Below, piece after piece: positions 17,848 to 26,775 of a stretch of 64,000 nucleotides of DNA. The position numbers were made by a program, and so were the translations under genes. Positions within the stretch are counted from its first letter, which is position 1, and the number at the start of each line of letters is the position of its first letter. Where the stretch lies: positions 18,385-82,384 of the forward strand of contig CAJFUF010000009.1 in assembly GCA_904420175.1 (NCBI GenBank), written 5' to 3'. Below the pieces are notes generated by a model, which saw only the letters and a program-made list of their open reading frames with translations, did not search any database and was not told the DNA's origin. Source of the stretch: Candidatus Schneewindia gallinarum. Lineage in GTDB: Bacteria; Bacillota; Clostridia; Oscillospirales; Ruminococcaceae.

Positions 17848-18558
17848 ATGAAAACGGTTTTGGTCACGGGCGGCACGGGGGGCATCGGCTCTGCCGTGTG
17901 CCGTGCCCTGTATGCGGACGGCTTCAGCGTGCTGTTCACCTACCACAGGGGGGAAAGCAGGGCACGTGCGCTTGAAACGGAACTTCCGGGAAGCAGGGCG
18001 CTTCCCTGCGATTTAACAAAGGAGAAGGGGCTGCAGCCGCTGCTGGACACGCTGGCGGACGTGCCGCTGTACGGGCTTGTCCACTGTGCCGGTGTCAGCC
18101 AGTGGGGCCTGTGCCAGGACGGCGGCTTTGCACAGGTGTGCAGCACCATCGCCTGCAACCTCACCGGCCCCGTCTACCTGACGGGACGGCTGCTGCCGGG
18201 CATGATCCGCGCCGGACAGGGCCGGATTGTCCTGCTGGGATCCGTGTGGGGCAGCATGGGCGCCTCGTGTGAGACGGTCTACTCCGCCGCCAAGGGCGGG
18301 GTGGAGGCGTTTTGCAAGGCGTTGGCGAAGGAGGTGGGCCCCAGCGGCATCACCGTCAACTGCGTGGCGCCGGGCCTGATTGACACGGCCATGAACAGCC
18401 GCTTTTCCAGGGCGGAACTGGATGCGTTTGTGCAGGATGTGCCTGTCGGCAGGCAGGGCCGTCCGGAGGAGGTCGCCGCCCTGTGCAGCTTCCTTATGTC
18501 GGAAAAGGCGGGATACATCACCGGCCAGGTGATTGGAATCAACGGCGGAATCATCTAA
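17848..18558 (+). CDS. SDR-family oxidoreductase (FabG-like; resembles YmfI-type EF-P 5-aminopentanone reductase)
   Basis: TGGTGGIG NAD(P) motif, YSAAKGG, SVWGSMGASCE before the YxxxK motif. Confidence 0.85.
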   Translation: MKTVLVTGGTGGIGSAVCRALYADGFSVLFTYHRGESRARALETELPGSRALPCDLTKEKGLQPLLDTLADVPLYGLVHCAGVSQWGLCQDGGFAQVCSTIACNLTGPVYLTGRLLPGMIRAGQGRIVLLGSVWGSMGASCETVYSAAKGGVEAFCKALAKEVGPSGITVNCVAPGLIDTAMNSRFSRAELDAFVQDVPVGRQGRPEEVAALCSFLMSEKAGYITGQVIGINGGII

Positions 18559-18562
18559 AAAA

Positions 18563-18597
18563 CTCACCCGGAGGGGCTAGCCCCTCCGGGTGAGTTC
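18563..18597. terminator. Bidirectional terminator
   Basis: ACTCACCCGGAGGGGCTAGCCCCTCCGGGTGAGT. Confidence 0.8.
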
Positions 18598-19167
18598 ATG
18601 CAGTTCCTTTTCTGCCTGTGCCGCGTCTGTGAACACGATGCCCTTTATGCCAAGGGCGCACGCTGCATCCACGTTTTCCTGCCGGTCGTCGAAAAACACA
18701 CAGTCTGCAGCCGTCAGCCCGTACCGGTTCAGCAGCAGCCGGTAGATGCGGGGGTCCGGCTTCATCAGCCGCTCAGTGGAGGAGACCACACCACCGGAAA
18801 ACAAATGAAAAATGCCCTTGCGGCGCGCGATGTCCTCAAACCCCTTCTGAAAATTGGTCAGGTAAAAAAGCCGCCGGCCCTGCCCCTTCAGGCGCTGGGC
18901 GAACCGGATGGTGTCCTCCATGGGGACAAGGATATCCTCCCACCGGGCATAGGTGTCGTCCACAGCGGGACGGAGGGGGTGGTCCGCCGGGCAGAAGGCG
19001 TCGGGCGCGTTTTCCGGCAGCAGATCCCCTGCGTCAAGCCGGTCCCACACGGGGCCGAACATCATGCCGTACACCGCCTGCGCCGTCTCTTCGTCGTAGC
19101 GCCGCCTTAAAAATTCCAGCGGCTCAAAGTCCAGAAACACCTTGCCGATATCAAAAATGTAATTCAA
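18577..19167 (-). CDS. HAD-superfamily (HAD-IA) hydrolase
   Basis: YIFDIGKVFLDF, FYLTNFQKGFEDIA, CVFFDDRQENVDAACALGIKG; TTG start overlapping upstream TGA stop. Confidence 0.85.
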   Translation of the reverse strand: MNYIFDIGKVFLDFEPLEFLRRRYDEETAQAVYGMMFGPVWDRLDAGDLLPENAPDAFCPADHPLRPAVDDTYARWEDILVPMEDTIRFAQRLKGQGRRLFYLTNFQKGFEDIARRKGIFHLFSGGVVSSTERLMKPDPRIYRLLLNRYGLTAADCVFFDDRQENVDAACALGIKGIVFTDAAQAEKELHELTRRG

Positions 19168-19658
19168 GTATCTTCCTCCGTTTCCCGTCCGGCCAGATTG
19201 ATCACGGGCAGGCCCTGCTTTTTTGCATACTGCACCGTGTAGTAGGTACCGCCGCCCTTTTTTACAAGGTAGCACAGGCACAGCCCGCTGTTGTCCACAA
19301 GGTAGCGGTTCCTCTCATGCATGCAGCCCTTCACATAGTGCTCGTTTAAAACGGTGACCTCGTCCGCCAGGCTGAGGATCCGCTCGTACCGGGCGCGCTG
19401 ATCCGCCCGCCAGCGTGTCTGCTGTCCTTCACAGGGCAGGGCCAGCATAAGGCTGATGGAGGGGAAGCGATCCCGCAGTTCCAGCACGGCCGCGGCAGCC
19501 AGCGTGTCGAAGCCCAGCGCCCCGCCGGCCAGAAAGCGGCGGTATCCCTTTTGCACCAGCCCCTCCAGCGTTTCGGCCAGGCTGCTTTTAACAAAGACAA
19601 TGTCATGATAAAAAATCCGGTGGCCGGTAAAGCACACCGTCTGTTCCCTTACATCCAT
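19164..19658 (-). CDS. SLOG-family DUF1273-like (YpsA-type) protein
   Basis: CFTGHRIF, RRFLAGGALGFDTLAAAAVLEL, LVDNSGLCLCYLVKKGGGTYYTVQYAKKQGLPVINL. Confidence 0.8.
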   Translation of the reverse strand: MDVREQTVCFTGHRIFYHDIVFVKSSLAETLEGLVQKGYRRFLAGGALGFDTLAAAAVLELRDRFPSISLMLALPCEGQQTRWRADQRARYERILSLADEVTVLNEHYVKGCMHERNRYLVDNSGLCLCYLVKKGGGTYYTVQYAKKQGLPVINLAGRETEEDT

Positions 19659-19719
19659 ACCTATCCCCCGTTTGCTTTATTGTACCGGAAACCACGGCAA
19701 AAAACAAGCGCAGGGGGCA

Positions 19720-19748
19720 TTGACGGAAACGGTGAAACGCGCTATACT
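19720..19748 (+). promoter_or_regulatory. Consensus-like sigma-A promoter for microprotein
   Basis: TTGACG - 17 bp - TATACT. Confidence 0.75.
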
Positions 19749-19781
19749 CATCACAACAACCTGTGAACGGGAGGAATGTCG

Positions 19782-19868
19782 GTGAAACAGACGGCCGTAC
19801 GTGTCATTGCATTTACAATCTGCGCGGTAATGGTCCTGTCCCTGCTGGCAGGCATCTTTCTGCGATAA
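19782..19868 (+). CDS. 28-aa single-TM microprotein
   Basis: RBS ggaggaatgtcg-GTG; translation MKQTAVRVIAFTICAVMVLSLLAGIFLR; own promoter and downstream terminator. Confidence 0.65.
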   Translation: MKQTAVRVIAFTICAVMVLSLLAGIFLR

Positions 19869-19873
19869 CGCAA

Positions 19874-19916
19874 AAATGGGCGGCGCCCTCGGAAGGAGGG
19901 CGCCGCCTTTTTTTAT
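19874..19916. terminator. Terminator
   Basis: GGCGGCGCCCTC-GGAAG-GAGGGCGCCGCC followed by TTTTTTT. Confidence 0.85.
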
Positions 19917-21139
19917 TCGTCATCCGGCTGAAGGTACCCGGGGGCAATCTCCTCCGGATGAAGGGTGTTGCCCCTGCGGACGGCGCCTGCGCCGTACCGC
20001 TCCCGTAAAAGGTCGATGGAACGCTCCAGCTGTTCTTTTTTCTTCCGCCGTGCCGGGTCGTCCTGTGCAAACAGGCTCAGCTGCTGTGCGGCATCCTCCG
20101 GCGACAGGCCCGACGCGGTGATGGTCAGCATCCGGATGGGCACGCCGATTTTCCAGTTTTTCATCAGCAGATCCAGTGCGGCCGCCATAATTTCATCCTC
20201 AAGGAAGGTGGGGGTGACCGGCTTCTGCCGGACAATCACCTTCAGGTTGGTGTCCTTGATGGCCAGCTGCACCGTGCCGCATTTCAAGCCGTGCCGCCGC
20301 AGCCTGGCAGCTACCGAGTCGGCCAGCACCGTCAGCCCGAGGGTGCAGTCCTCCTTGGTAACAAGGTTGCGCTTAAAGGTCAGCCCGTTTCCGATGGATT
20401 TGGGCGGCGGCTTGTCGTCGATATGGCGGACAGGACTGTTTTCCGCCCCGGTGGCGTAGCGGTGCAGCGTTTCGCCCAGGGCGTTTCCCAGCACGCTTTT
20501 CAGCACCGCCGGGTCGCTTTGGGCCAGCTGGCCAATGGTGGTGATGCCGATTCTTTTCAGCTTGTCCTGTGCGCCGCCGCCAACGGACATCAGCGCCGAG
20601 ACGGGAAGGGGCCACACAATGCGGGTAACGTCCTGCTCTTCAATCACGGTCACCGCGTCCGGCTTCCGGTAGTCGCTGCCCAGCTTTGCAAAAATCTTGT
20701 TGTAGGAGACGCCCACCGAGATGGTGATGTCCAGCTCCTTCTTCACCTGCTCCCTGATGGTGTGGGCAATCTGTACGCCGGTGCCGAACAGCCGCTGGCT
20801 GCCCGTCACGTCAAGCCACGACTCGTCAATGCTGAACGGCTCCACCAAATCGGTGTAGCGGGCGTAAATGGCGTTTACATCCCGGCTGTACTGCAGGTAT
20901 TTTTTGCGGTGGGGGGCAACCAGCGTCAGCTCCGGGCATTTGTGCAGCGCTTCGCCCACCGTCTCGGCCGTGCGAACGCCCCGGGCCTTCGCCAGCTCAT
21001 TCTTTGCAAGGATGACACCGTGCCGGTTTTCCGGGCTGCCGCACACTGCCATGGGCACTGTTCGCAGCTCCGGCCGGTCCACACATTCTACCGAGGCGTA
21101 AAAGCTGTTGCAGTCGCAGTGCAGAATAACCGGTTTCAT
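19913..21139 (-). CDS. dinB: Y-family DNA polymerase (DinB/Pol IV type), copy 2
   Basis: DCNSFYASVE, FSIDESWLDVTGSQRLFG, GVSYNKIFAKLGSDYRKPDA; ATGA overlap with upstream glycosyltransferase. Confidence 0.9.
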   Translation of the reverse strand: MKPVILHCDCNSFYASVECVDRPELRTVPMAVCGSPENRHGVILAKNELAKARGVRTAETVGEALHKCPELTLVAPHRKKYLQYSRDVNAIYARYTDLVEPFSIDESWLDVTGSQRLFGTGVQIAHTIREQVKKELDITISVGVSYNKIFAKLGSDYRKPDAVTVIEEQDVTRIVWPLPVSALMSVGGGAQDKLKRIGITTIGQLAQSDPAVLKSVLGNALGETLHRYATGAENSPVRHIDDKPPPKSIGNGLTFKRNLVTKEDCTLGLTVLADSVAARLRRHGLKCGTVQLAIKDTNLKVIVRQKPVTPTFLEDEIMAAALDLLMKNWKIGVPIRMLTITASGLSPEDAAQQLSLFAQDDPARRKKKEQLERSIDLLRERYGAGAVRRGNTLHPEEIAPGYLQPDDE

Positions 21140-22254
21140 TGCGCCGCCGCATCCATCATGAAGCGGCACAGGTCCTCCGCCGCGTGGGGCTTGCTCAGGC
21201 GGGCCGCATTCTCGCTCAGCCTTGCGCGCAGGGCCCCGTCGTTCATCAAATCGGCGATGGCGTCCGTCAGGGTGTAGGTTTTTGTGACGTACAGCCCCGC
21301 CCCCTCTTTCGTGATAAACTCAGCGTTATGCTCCTCCATGCCCGGAATGGGATTGATAAAGATAATGGGCTTGCGCTTGCACAGCGCCTCCGAAATGGAC
21401 AGGCCGCCGGGTTTGGTAATCACGTAATCAGCCGCGTCCATCAGCACGTTGACCTGCTCGGAGAAGCCGAACAGCTTAAACCGTACGCCAAGGTTCATGG
21501 CGTACAAATACTCGTACAGCCGCTCGTTTTTCCCGCAGACAATAATGGTCTGAAAGTGGAAGGGCATATCCAGCATGGCCTTGATGTGCGCCTTAATCCC
21601 ATATCCCATGCTGCCGCCCATGATGAAGAATGTGGGCAGCATGGGGTCAAGCCCCAGCAGCTCCCGCGCGTCCTGCTGGGACAGCCCGTGCAGGAATTTC
21701 TCGTGCACCGGGATGCCGCAGGCCAGTACCCTGCTTTCCGGGATCCCCAGCGCTTCAAGCTCCCGGTACAGCCCGGCGGAGGGGATGGTGATGGTATCAA
21801 GGTGCTGGGTGTCGCGCCAGTAGGACTGCACGTTGTAGTCGGTAACGACCCCGGCGGCCGGGCAGCGAAGCACGCCTTTTTCCTTTAAAATGCTGACTGC
21901 CTGCGCCGCATTGACCTGTGTACAAAGGATAAAATCCGGATTAAAGTCGGTGATGGTCTTTTTCAGCGCTTTGGCCGTCATCCGGCTGTTGCTCTGCGGG
22001 GCGGAATGCTTGGCCTTGACCCTGCTTTGCTGTACGCTGTTGTATACCCGTGAACACAATCCGGGCGTCAGGGAAAACAGGTTCATGCTGGTGACATAGG
22101 AACGGAATACCAGCTTTTTGTACATGGGGTGCTTGTTTCCATGAACATCAACTACTTTTGCGGTAACCCCCATTTTTTCCAGCTGAACTGCCAGCGCACG
22201 GGCCACTGCATTATGCCCTCCCCCAAGGGACGCAGTTAGAATCATGGCTTTCAA
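21136..22254 (-). CDS. MGDG synthase/UgtP-like glycosyltransferase
   Basis: N-terminal ASLGGGHNAVARAL; C-terminal DYVITKPGGLSISEALCKRKPIIFINPIPGMEEHNAEF. Confidence 0.9.
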   Translation of the reverse strand: MKAMILTASLGGGHNAVARALAVQLEKMGVTAKVVDVHGNKHPMYKKLVFRSYVTSMNLFSLTPGLCSRVYNSVQQSRVKAKHSAPQSNSRMTAKALKKTITDFNPDFILCTQVNAAQAVSILKEKGVLRCPAAGVVTDYNVQSYWRDTQHLDTITIPSAGLYRELEALGIPESRVLACGIPVHEKFLHGLSQQDARELLGLDPMLPTFFIMGGSMGYGIKAHIKAMLDMPFHFQTIIVCGKNERLYEYLYAMNLGVRFKLFGFSEQVNVLMDAADYVITKPGGLSISEALCKRKPIIFINPIPGMEEHNAEFITKEGAGLYVTKTYTLTDAIADLMNDGALRARLSENAARLSKPHAAEDLCRFMMDAAAQ

Positions 22255-22378
22255 CGTCAGTCTACCTCCTAAAGTTTCAACTGTGTCTGCTTATAATAGT
22301 AACCTGTAAGGTCCGTAAATTCAAGGATGGATTTTGTGGAAACGAATTTTTTCTTTTCGCCGCCTGAAAAAGTGTTTT

Positions 22379-23023
22379 TTACCACTGGTAAATGCTTTCC
22401 GTCAGGCCGCTTTCCGAAATGTGCCCCGACTCCAGCCAGGCCCTGTATTCCTCCAGCTGGCTGCGTTCTTCCTCCAGCTGAGCGCGCTCCTCTTCCAGCA
22501 GGTTCCATTCTTCTTCCAGCAGGCGCTGTTCCTGCTGTGCCGCCAGTTCCTCCCTGTTGGCAAACTGCACGCCGTAGTCGTCCCAGACGGCGTCGCCCGG
22601 CTCCAGCCGCATATCTGTCGGGATGTAAAGAATAACGGCCGGAATCCCCTGCAGGGAGAAAGCAAGGTTGCGCTCCAGCTGGTTGAAGTGGAAGCCGGTC
22701 AGTTCCGCGGCAACCGTCAGCTGCGCCGTCTCCCCGTCATAGCTGAGGTGGACGCTGCACGGGTTGGTGGTGCCCTTGTCGTACACCTCCACGTAGGCCT
22801 CCTCTGTTGGGGACTGGCGGATGGCCAGCGTCTTGCCGTAGGTGTTGAACCGGATGGTTTTCGTACCCTCGCGGATGGAGAGATGTTCCGGAGAAAACTC
22901 TTCGTTTGTCAGGCGCTGAAACCATTGGATGCCGTCCTTAACAGCCAGCGGCAGGCAGACAAGCAGGCCGAGAAAACAGGCCGCCAGCGCAACCGCGATC
23001 CACTTTGTGACCTTGTTAAGCAT
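22379..23023 (-). CDS. DUF4097-like protein with C-terminal Glu-rich coiled coil
   Basis: N-terminal TM, beta-rich domain, LLEEEWNLLEEERAQLEEERSQLEEYRAWLE; operon with DUF1700 and PadR. Confidence 0.65.
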   Translation of the reverse strand: MLNKVTKWIAVALAACFLGLLVCLPLAVKDGIQWFQRLTNEEFSPEHLSIREGTKTIRFNTYGKTLAIRQSPTEEAYVEVYDKGTTNPCSVHLSYDGETAQLTVAAELTGFHFNQLERNLAFSLQGIPAVILYIPTDMRLEPGDAVWDDYGVQFANREELAAQQEQRLLEEEWNLLEEERAQLEEERSQLEEYRAWLESGHISESGLTESIYQW

Positions 23024-23660
23024 GGGTGGAAGCCTCCTCCTTGATAAAGTAGGCGCGTTCAGCCGTCCTCCATCCGCGCCGTGCCATACGAAAGACAAGA
23101 ATGCCGGTCAGCGCACTCAGGCACAGGGCGAACAGCCCGCCGAACACACCGCACAGGCTGACCGCCGGAGAGGTGAGGCTGAGCGTGGCGGCAGACACCA
23201 CCAGCAGCAGAAGGCCGAATACCACAAACAGAATGGCGGCAAACGCACTGAAGCCAAGCGCAAACAAAAACACTATCCAAAGGGCGGCCCTGCCCGCTGC
23301 ATGCACAACCCGGCCCGCCAGTTTCCACAGCCACCGGCCAAAGCGCTGCAGCCCGGACCCGGCGCTGTGCAGGCCGCGGCCAAGCAGGCTGGCAGTTTTT
23401 TCAAACGCCTCCGCAGGGCGAGGGGTCGCCGGCCCCGCCGCGTTATCCGGGTGCCCCTGTCCGTCGGCTTCCTCGGTGAACTGCTCGGCAATCAGCTCGG
23501 GTGAGCCAAGCTTTGCTGCAATCTCCTCATCAGGCTTGCCCTGTTTGCGGCCGTCCTCAAAAAATTCGTTGTAGTCCCTGAGGATGTCCGCGACCTCCGC
23601 ACCGGACAGATGGCCTTTCAGCAGCGCTTCCAGCTGCTTTAAATAGGTTTCCTTATTCAT
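23016..23660 (-). CDS. DUF1700/HAAS-domain membrane protein
   Basis: MNKETYLKQLEALLKGHLSGAEVADILRDYNEFFEDGRKQGKPDEEIAAKLGSPELIAEQF plus TM segments. Confidence 0.88.
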   Translation of the reverse strand: MNKETYLKQLEALLKGHLSGAEVADILRDYNEFFEDGRKQGKPDEEIAAKLGSPELIAEQFTEEADGQGHPDNAAGPATPRPAEAFEKTASLLGRGLHSAGSGLQRFGRWLWKLAGRVVHAAGRAALWIVFLFALGFSAFAAILFVVFGLLLLVVSAATLSLTSPAVSLCGVFGGLFALCLSALTGILVFRMARRGWRTAERAYFIKEEASTHA

Positions 23661-23988
23661 TCTTCTTTCCCTCCTGTTCGCTGACGGCGATGATTTCGTC
23701 CACCATTAGGGAAAATTCCTTCCAATCCTGCTTAAGTGCCGCAAGATAGGCGCGCCCCTTTTCGGTGATGTGGTAGTATTTGCGCGCCGGGCCAATGGTG
23801 CTTTCCTTTAAGTAGGTGACGAAGTGCTCCTCCATGGTCAGCCGCCGCAAGATGGGGTAGACGGTGCCCTCGTTGATGTCGGTGTAGGCGGCAATGCTTT
23901 GCACAATTTCGTAGCCGTAGCGGTCCTTTGCGGCAATCAGCGCCAGCACACACATCTCAATGGCTCCCTTTCGGAATTGTGTGTTCAT
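23653..23988 (-). CDS. PadR-family transcriptional regulator
   Basis: MNTQFRKGAIEMCVLALIAAKDRYGYEIVQSI...INEGTVYPILRRLTMEEHFVTYLKESTIGPARKYYHITEKGRAYL. Confidence 0.93.
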   Translation of the reverse strand: MNTQFRKGAIEMCVLALIAAKDRYGYEIVQSIAAYTDINEGTVYPILRRLTMEEHFVTYLKESTIGPARKYYHITEKGRAYLAALKQDWKEFSLMVDEIIAVSEQEGKKNE

Positions 23989-24146
23989 CCCATCCCTCCT
24001 TTTGAGCCTAGTATAGCACACTACTTTGCAATACACAATACATGATTTTAAAAAATACTAAATTTTTTAAAATGGGCCGGCGATTGCGAAATTAGGGGGA
24101 TTTTGGTATACTGAAAGCCGAAAGAACCACCGGGGAGGGAAGCGGT

Positions 24147-25997
24147 ATGAAACGGCGCGGGAAAAGGGTTATGGCTGTGTTGGCGGCAGTGCTTGTGCTG
24201 GCGGTCGCCGCGGCCGTGGCATGGTTTTTGTGGCTTCGCCCCGTTTCGCAAAACAAACTGGAAACCATTTTGTATGAGGAGGACGGCGCGCTGTACTGCC
24301 TGCTTGTACCGTCCGGGGACAGCGTGCGCCTTGCGGACCGTGCGGAGGGAACGCTGACCGCCTTTGGGGGCGAGGGAGCGCTGGCCTATACCGTGCAGGA
24401 CGGCGTGCTGAGTGTGACGGATCTGCGCGATGCCGACGGGGGATATCCTGCCGTGCAGCTGGACACCGGCGTGGAGGAACTGCACAGTGTGTGCGGCGGC
24501 GCCCTGCTGCTGTACCGGACCGGGACGGGGGAGCTGTACCTGCACGACCGGAATGAAAAGGCCCTTTTGGGGCGTGACGTCAGCTCCCTGCTGCTTGCGC
24601 CAAAGGGGGATGCGGTGCTGTACCAGGATGGGACGGACCTGGTCTGGTATGCGCCCCTGTCCATGGACGTGCAGGCGCAGCCCCTGTCCGAGGCGGACAA
24701 TTTTTCCGCCTCCATAACCTCCGCGGCCCGCTTTGGAACCATCTGGTTCATGTGGGACGGGCAGGCCTATACGCAAAAACCGGGGGAGGAAAAGCAACCC
24801 CTGGCAGTGCCTGCGGGGGAGCCGGCGGATGTGTTTGTGGCGGCGGATACCGTCTACCTTGTGGGCAGGGAGACCACGTCCGTCAGCGCCGACCAGCTGG
24901 TGACGGACGACATGGCCGAGGCGGACGCCGCGCTGGAGGAACCGGTATACCCGCAGGAGCGGGAGGAGGATAAGCCGAAATACCCGTCCATCCGGGACTA
25001 CTGGGACAGTGAACTGAATCTGGACATTGACCGCTACTACGCCGATGTGGAGGCCTACGAGCAGAAGCTGGCGGAGTATGAAGCGCAGCGCAAACAACTG
25101 CTGGAGCAGTACCAGAAGGACCTGACCGCCTGGAATGAAAAGGTTGCACGGGACCGGCTCCGCGCCGCGCTGGAGCAGACGCAGATCCCGTGGACGGTGG
25201 ACAGCCTGTACTGTCTGGAGGGGGATTCGGCGGAGCTTGTCAGCAAGAATTACCTTGCCTGCTGCAATTTTTCCCAGGATCGGAACGGCACGCAGCAGCT
25301 GTCTGCCACCTCGCCTGCGGTGCTGTACACCGTGTTTCTGGATGAACAGACACAGAAACTGCAACTGTCGGAGGTGGTTTCCGCCGCCTCAGTGCAGAAC
25401 CAGATTATGTCGAAGCTTACGGCGGGCGCCTACCGGATTGCGGTCGGAAAGGACAGCTTTGAAGTCTGCCGCACGCCGGACTCCGCCGGATTTGAAAACT
25501 TTTTCCTGTCCCCGGCGGACAATCTGCTGTACTACCAGCTGGACGGCGCACTGTACCGGCTTGATTTCACCTCGTCAGGCGGCACGCCGGTCAAGGTGGC
25601 GGACAGCGCTGCGGACTACTTTGTGGGGACAGAGGAAACGGCCTGCTACTACACCGTGGAGGAGGAAACGGGATACGCCCTGTACCGCGGAGGGGAGCGG
25701 CTGCTTGGCAATGTGCAGCCGGACAGCATCCGTTTTACGGCAGATGGGACGACACTGCTGTGCCTGACGGACGGAAATGAGGCCAGCGGTCTCGGCAGCC
25801 TAGCTGCCGTCCCGCCGCAGGGCGCGCCGGTTTCCATCAGCACGCAGACGGCTTCGGCCGGCGGGCTGAATGGTGCGTGCATCGCCTATCTGTATGATTA
25901 CAGCGCGGTGGCGGGCTATGGGGAGCTGAGGCTGTACACCGGTGAGGAAAGCGCGCCGCTTACCGTCAGCAGGCGGGTCTCCCAAATTTTGATTTAA
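24147..25997 (+). CDS. Large membrane-anchored hypothetical protein (repeat/propeller-like) with internal coiled coil
   Basis: N-terminal TM, repetitive beta-rich segments, YADVEAYEQKLAEYEAQRKQLLEQYQKDLTAWNEK insertion. Confidence 0.6.
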   Translation: MKRRGKRVMAVLAAVLVLAVAAAVAWFLWLRPVSQNKLETILYEEDGALYCLLVPSGDSVRLADRAEGTLTAFGGEGALAYTVQDGVLSVTDLRDADGGYPAVQLDTGVEELHSVCGGALLLYRTGTGELYLHDRNEKALLGRDVSSLLLAPKGDAVLYQDGTDLVWYAPLSMDVQAQPLSEADNFSASITSAARFGTIWFMWDGQAYTQKPGEEKQPLAVPAGEPADVFVAADTVYLVGRETTSVSADQLVTDDMAEADAALEEPVYPQEREEDKPKYPSIRDYWDSELNLDIDRYYADVEAYEQKLAEYEAQRKQLLEQYQKDLTAWNEKVARDRLRAALEQTQIPWTVDSLYCLEGDSAELVSKNYLACCNFSQDRNGTQQLSATSPAVLYTVFLDEQTQKLQLSEVVSAASVQNQIMSKLTAGAYRIAVGKDSFEVCRTPDSAGFENFFLSPADNLLYYQLDGALYRLDFTSSGGTPVKVADSAADYFVGTEETACYYTVEEETGYALYRGGERLLGNVQPDSIRFTADGTTLLCLTDGNEASGLGSLAAVPPQGAPVSISTQTASAGGLNGACIAYLYDYSAVAGYGELRLYTGEESAPLTVSRRVSQILI

Positions 25998-26092
25998 AGA
26001 AAGTACCGGCGGGCGCCCGATTGCAAACGGGTACCCGCCAGTGTATAATAAGGGTTGGATTTGAATTCATGTTTTAAGAGGTGGAACCGGAC

Positions 26093-26719
26093 ATGGAGAA
26101 AGCTGCACTGACAAGGGAGCTGGCCCTGCGCCTGCCGCGGTACTTCCGGGTGCTTCGGCAGTACGTGATACAGGGCCGGCAGAAGGTTTCCTCCGGGGAA
26201 CTGAGCGGGCAGCTGGGCATTACCGCCTCCCAGGTCCGGCGGGATCTCGGCTGCCTCGGCCTGTCGGGGCAAAACGGCTACGGCTACAGCGTGAAGGAAC
26301 TGCACGACGCGCTGGGGGAGGAGCTTGGCGTGTTTGGCGGCCGGACTGCTGTCATCATCGGCGCGGGCCATCTCGGCCATGCGCTGGCCGCCCACCGCAT
26401 GTTTGTGGGCCGGGGCTTTACGCTTATCGGCGTGTTTGACAGGGACCCGGCGGCGGTGGGCAGGAAAATTGCGGATTTAAGTGTGCTGCCCATGGACCGG
26501 CTTGCGGAATTTTGCCGGACGCACCACCCGCACATCGCCCTGCTTGCCGTGGACGCAAAAAACGCGCAGGAGGCCGCACAGGCGGTATGCGCCTGCGGGA
26601 TTAAAGGCCTGCTGAATTTTACCGAGACGGAACTGGACGTTCCGAAGCAGATTCCGGTGGAGTCCGTCCATGTGGGCGACATGCTGTATGTGCTGTCCCA
26701 GCGCATTTCCGATGAATAA
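26093..26719 (+). CDS. rex: Redox-sensing transcriptional repressor Rex
   Basis: RLPRYFRVLRQYVIQG..KVSSGELSGQLGITASQVRRDLGCLG...GQNGYGYSV; Rossmann VIIGAGHLGHAL; GIKGLLNFTETELDVP. Confidence 0.93.
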   Translation: MEKAALTRELALRLPRYFRVLRQYVIQGRQKVSSGELSGQLGITASQVRRDLGCLGLSGQNGYGYSVKELHDALGEELGVFGGRTAVIIGAGHLGHALAAHRMFVGRGFTLIGVFDRDPAAVGRKIADLSVLPMDRLAEFCRTHHPHIALLAVDAKNAQEAAQAVCACGIKGLLNFTETELDVPKQIPVESVHVGDMLYVLSQRISDE

Positions 26720-26775
26720 AACGAAAGGCTGAGCGCGGCTGCGGCTCGGCTTTTTTGAAAGGAGGGGGGCCGGAA

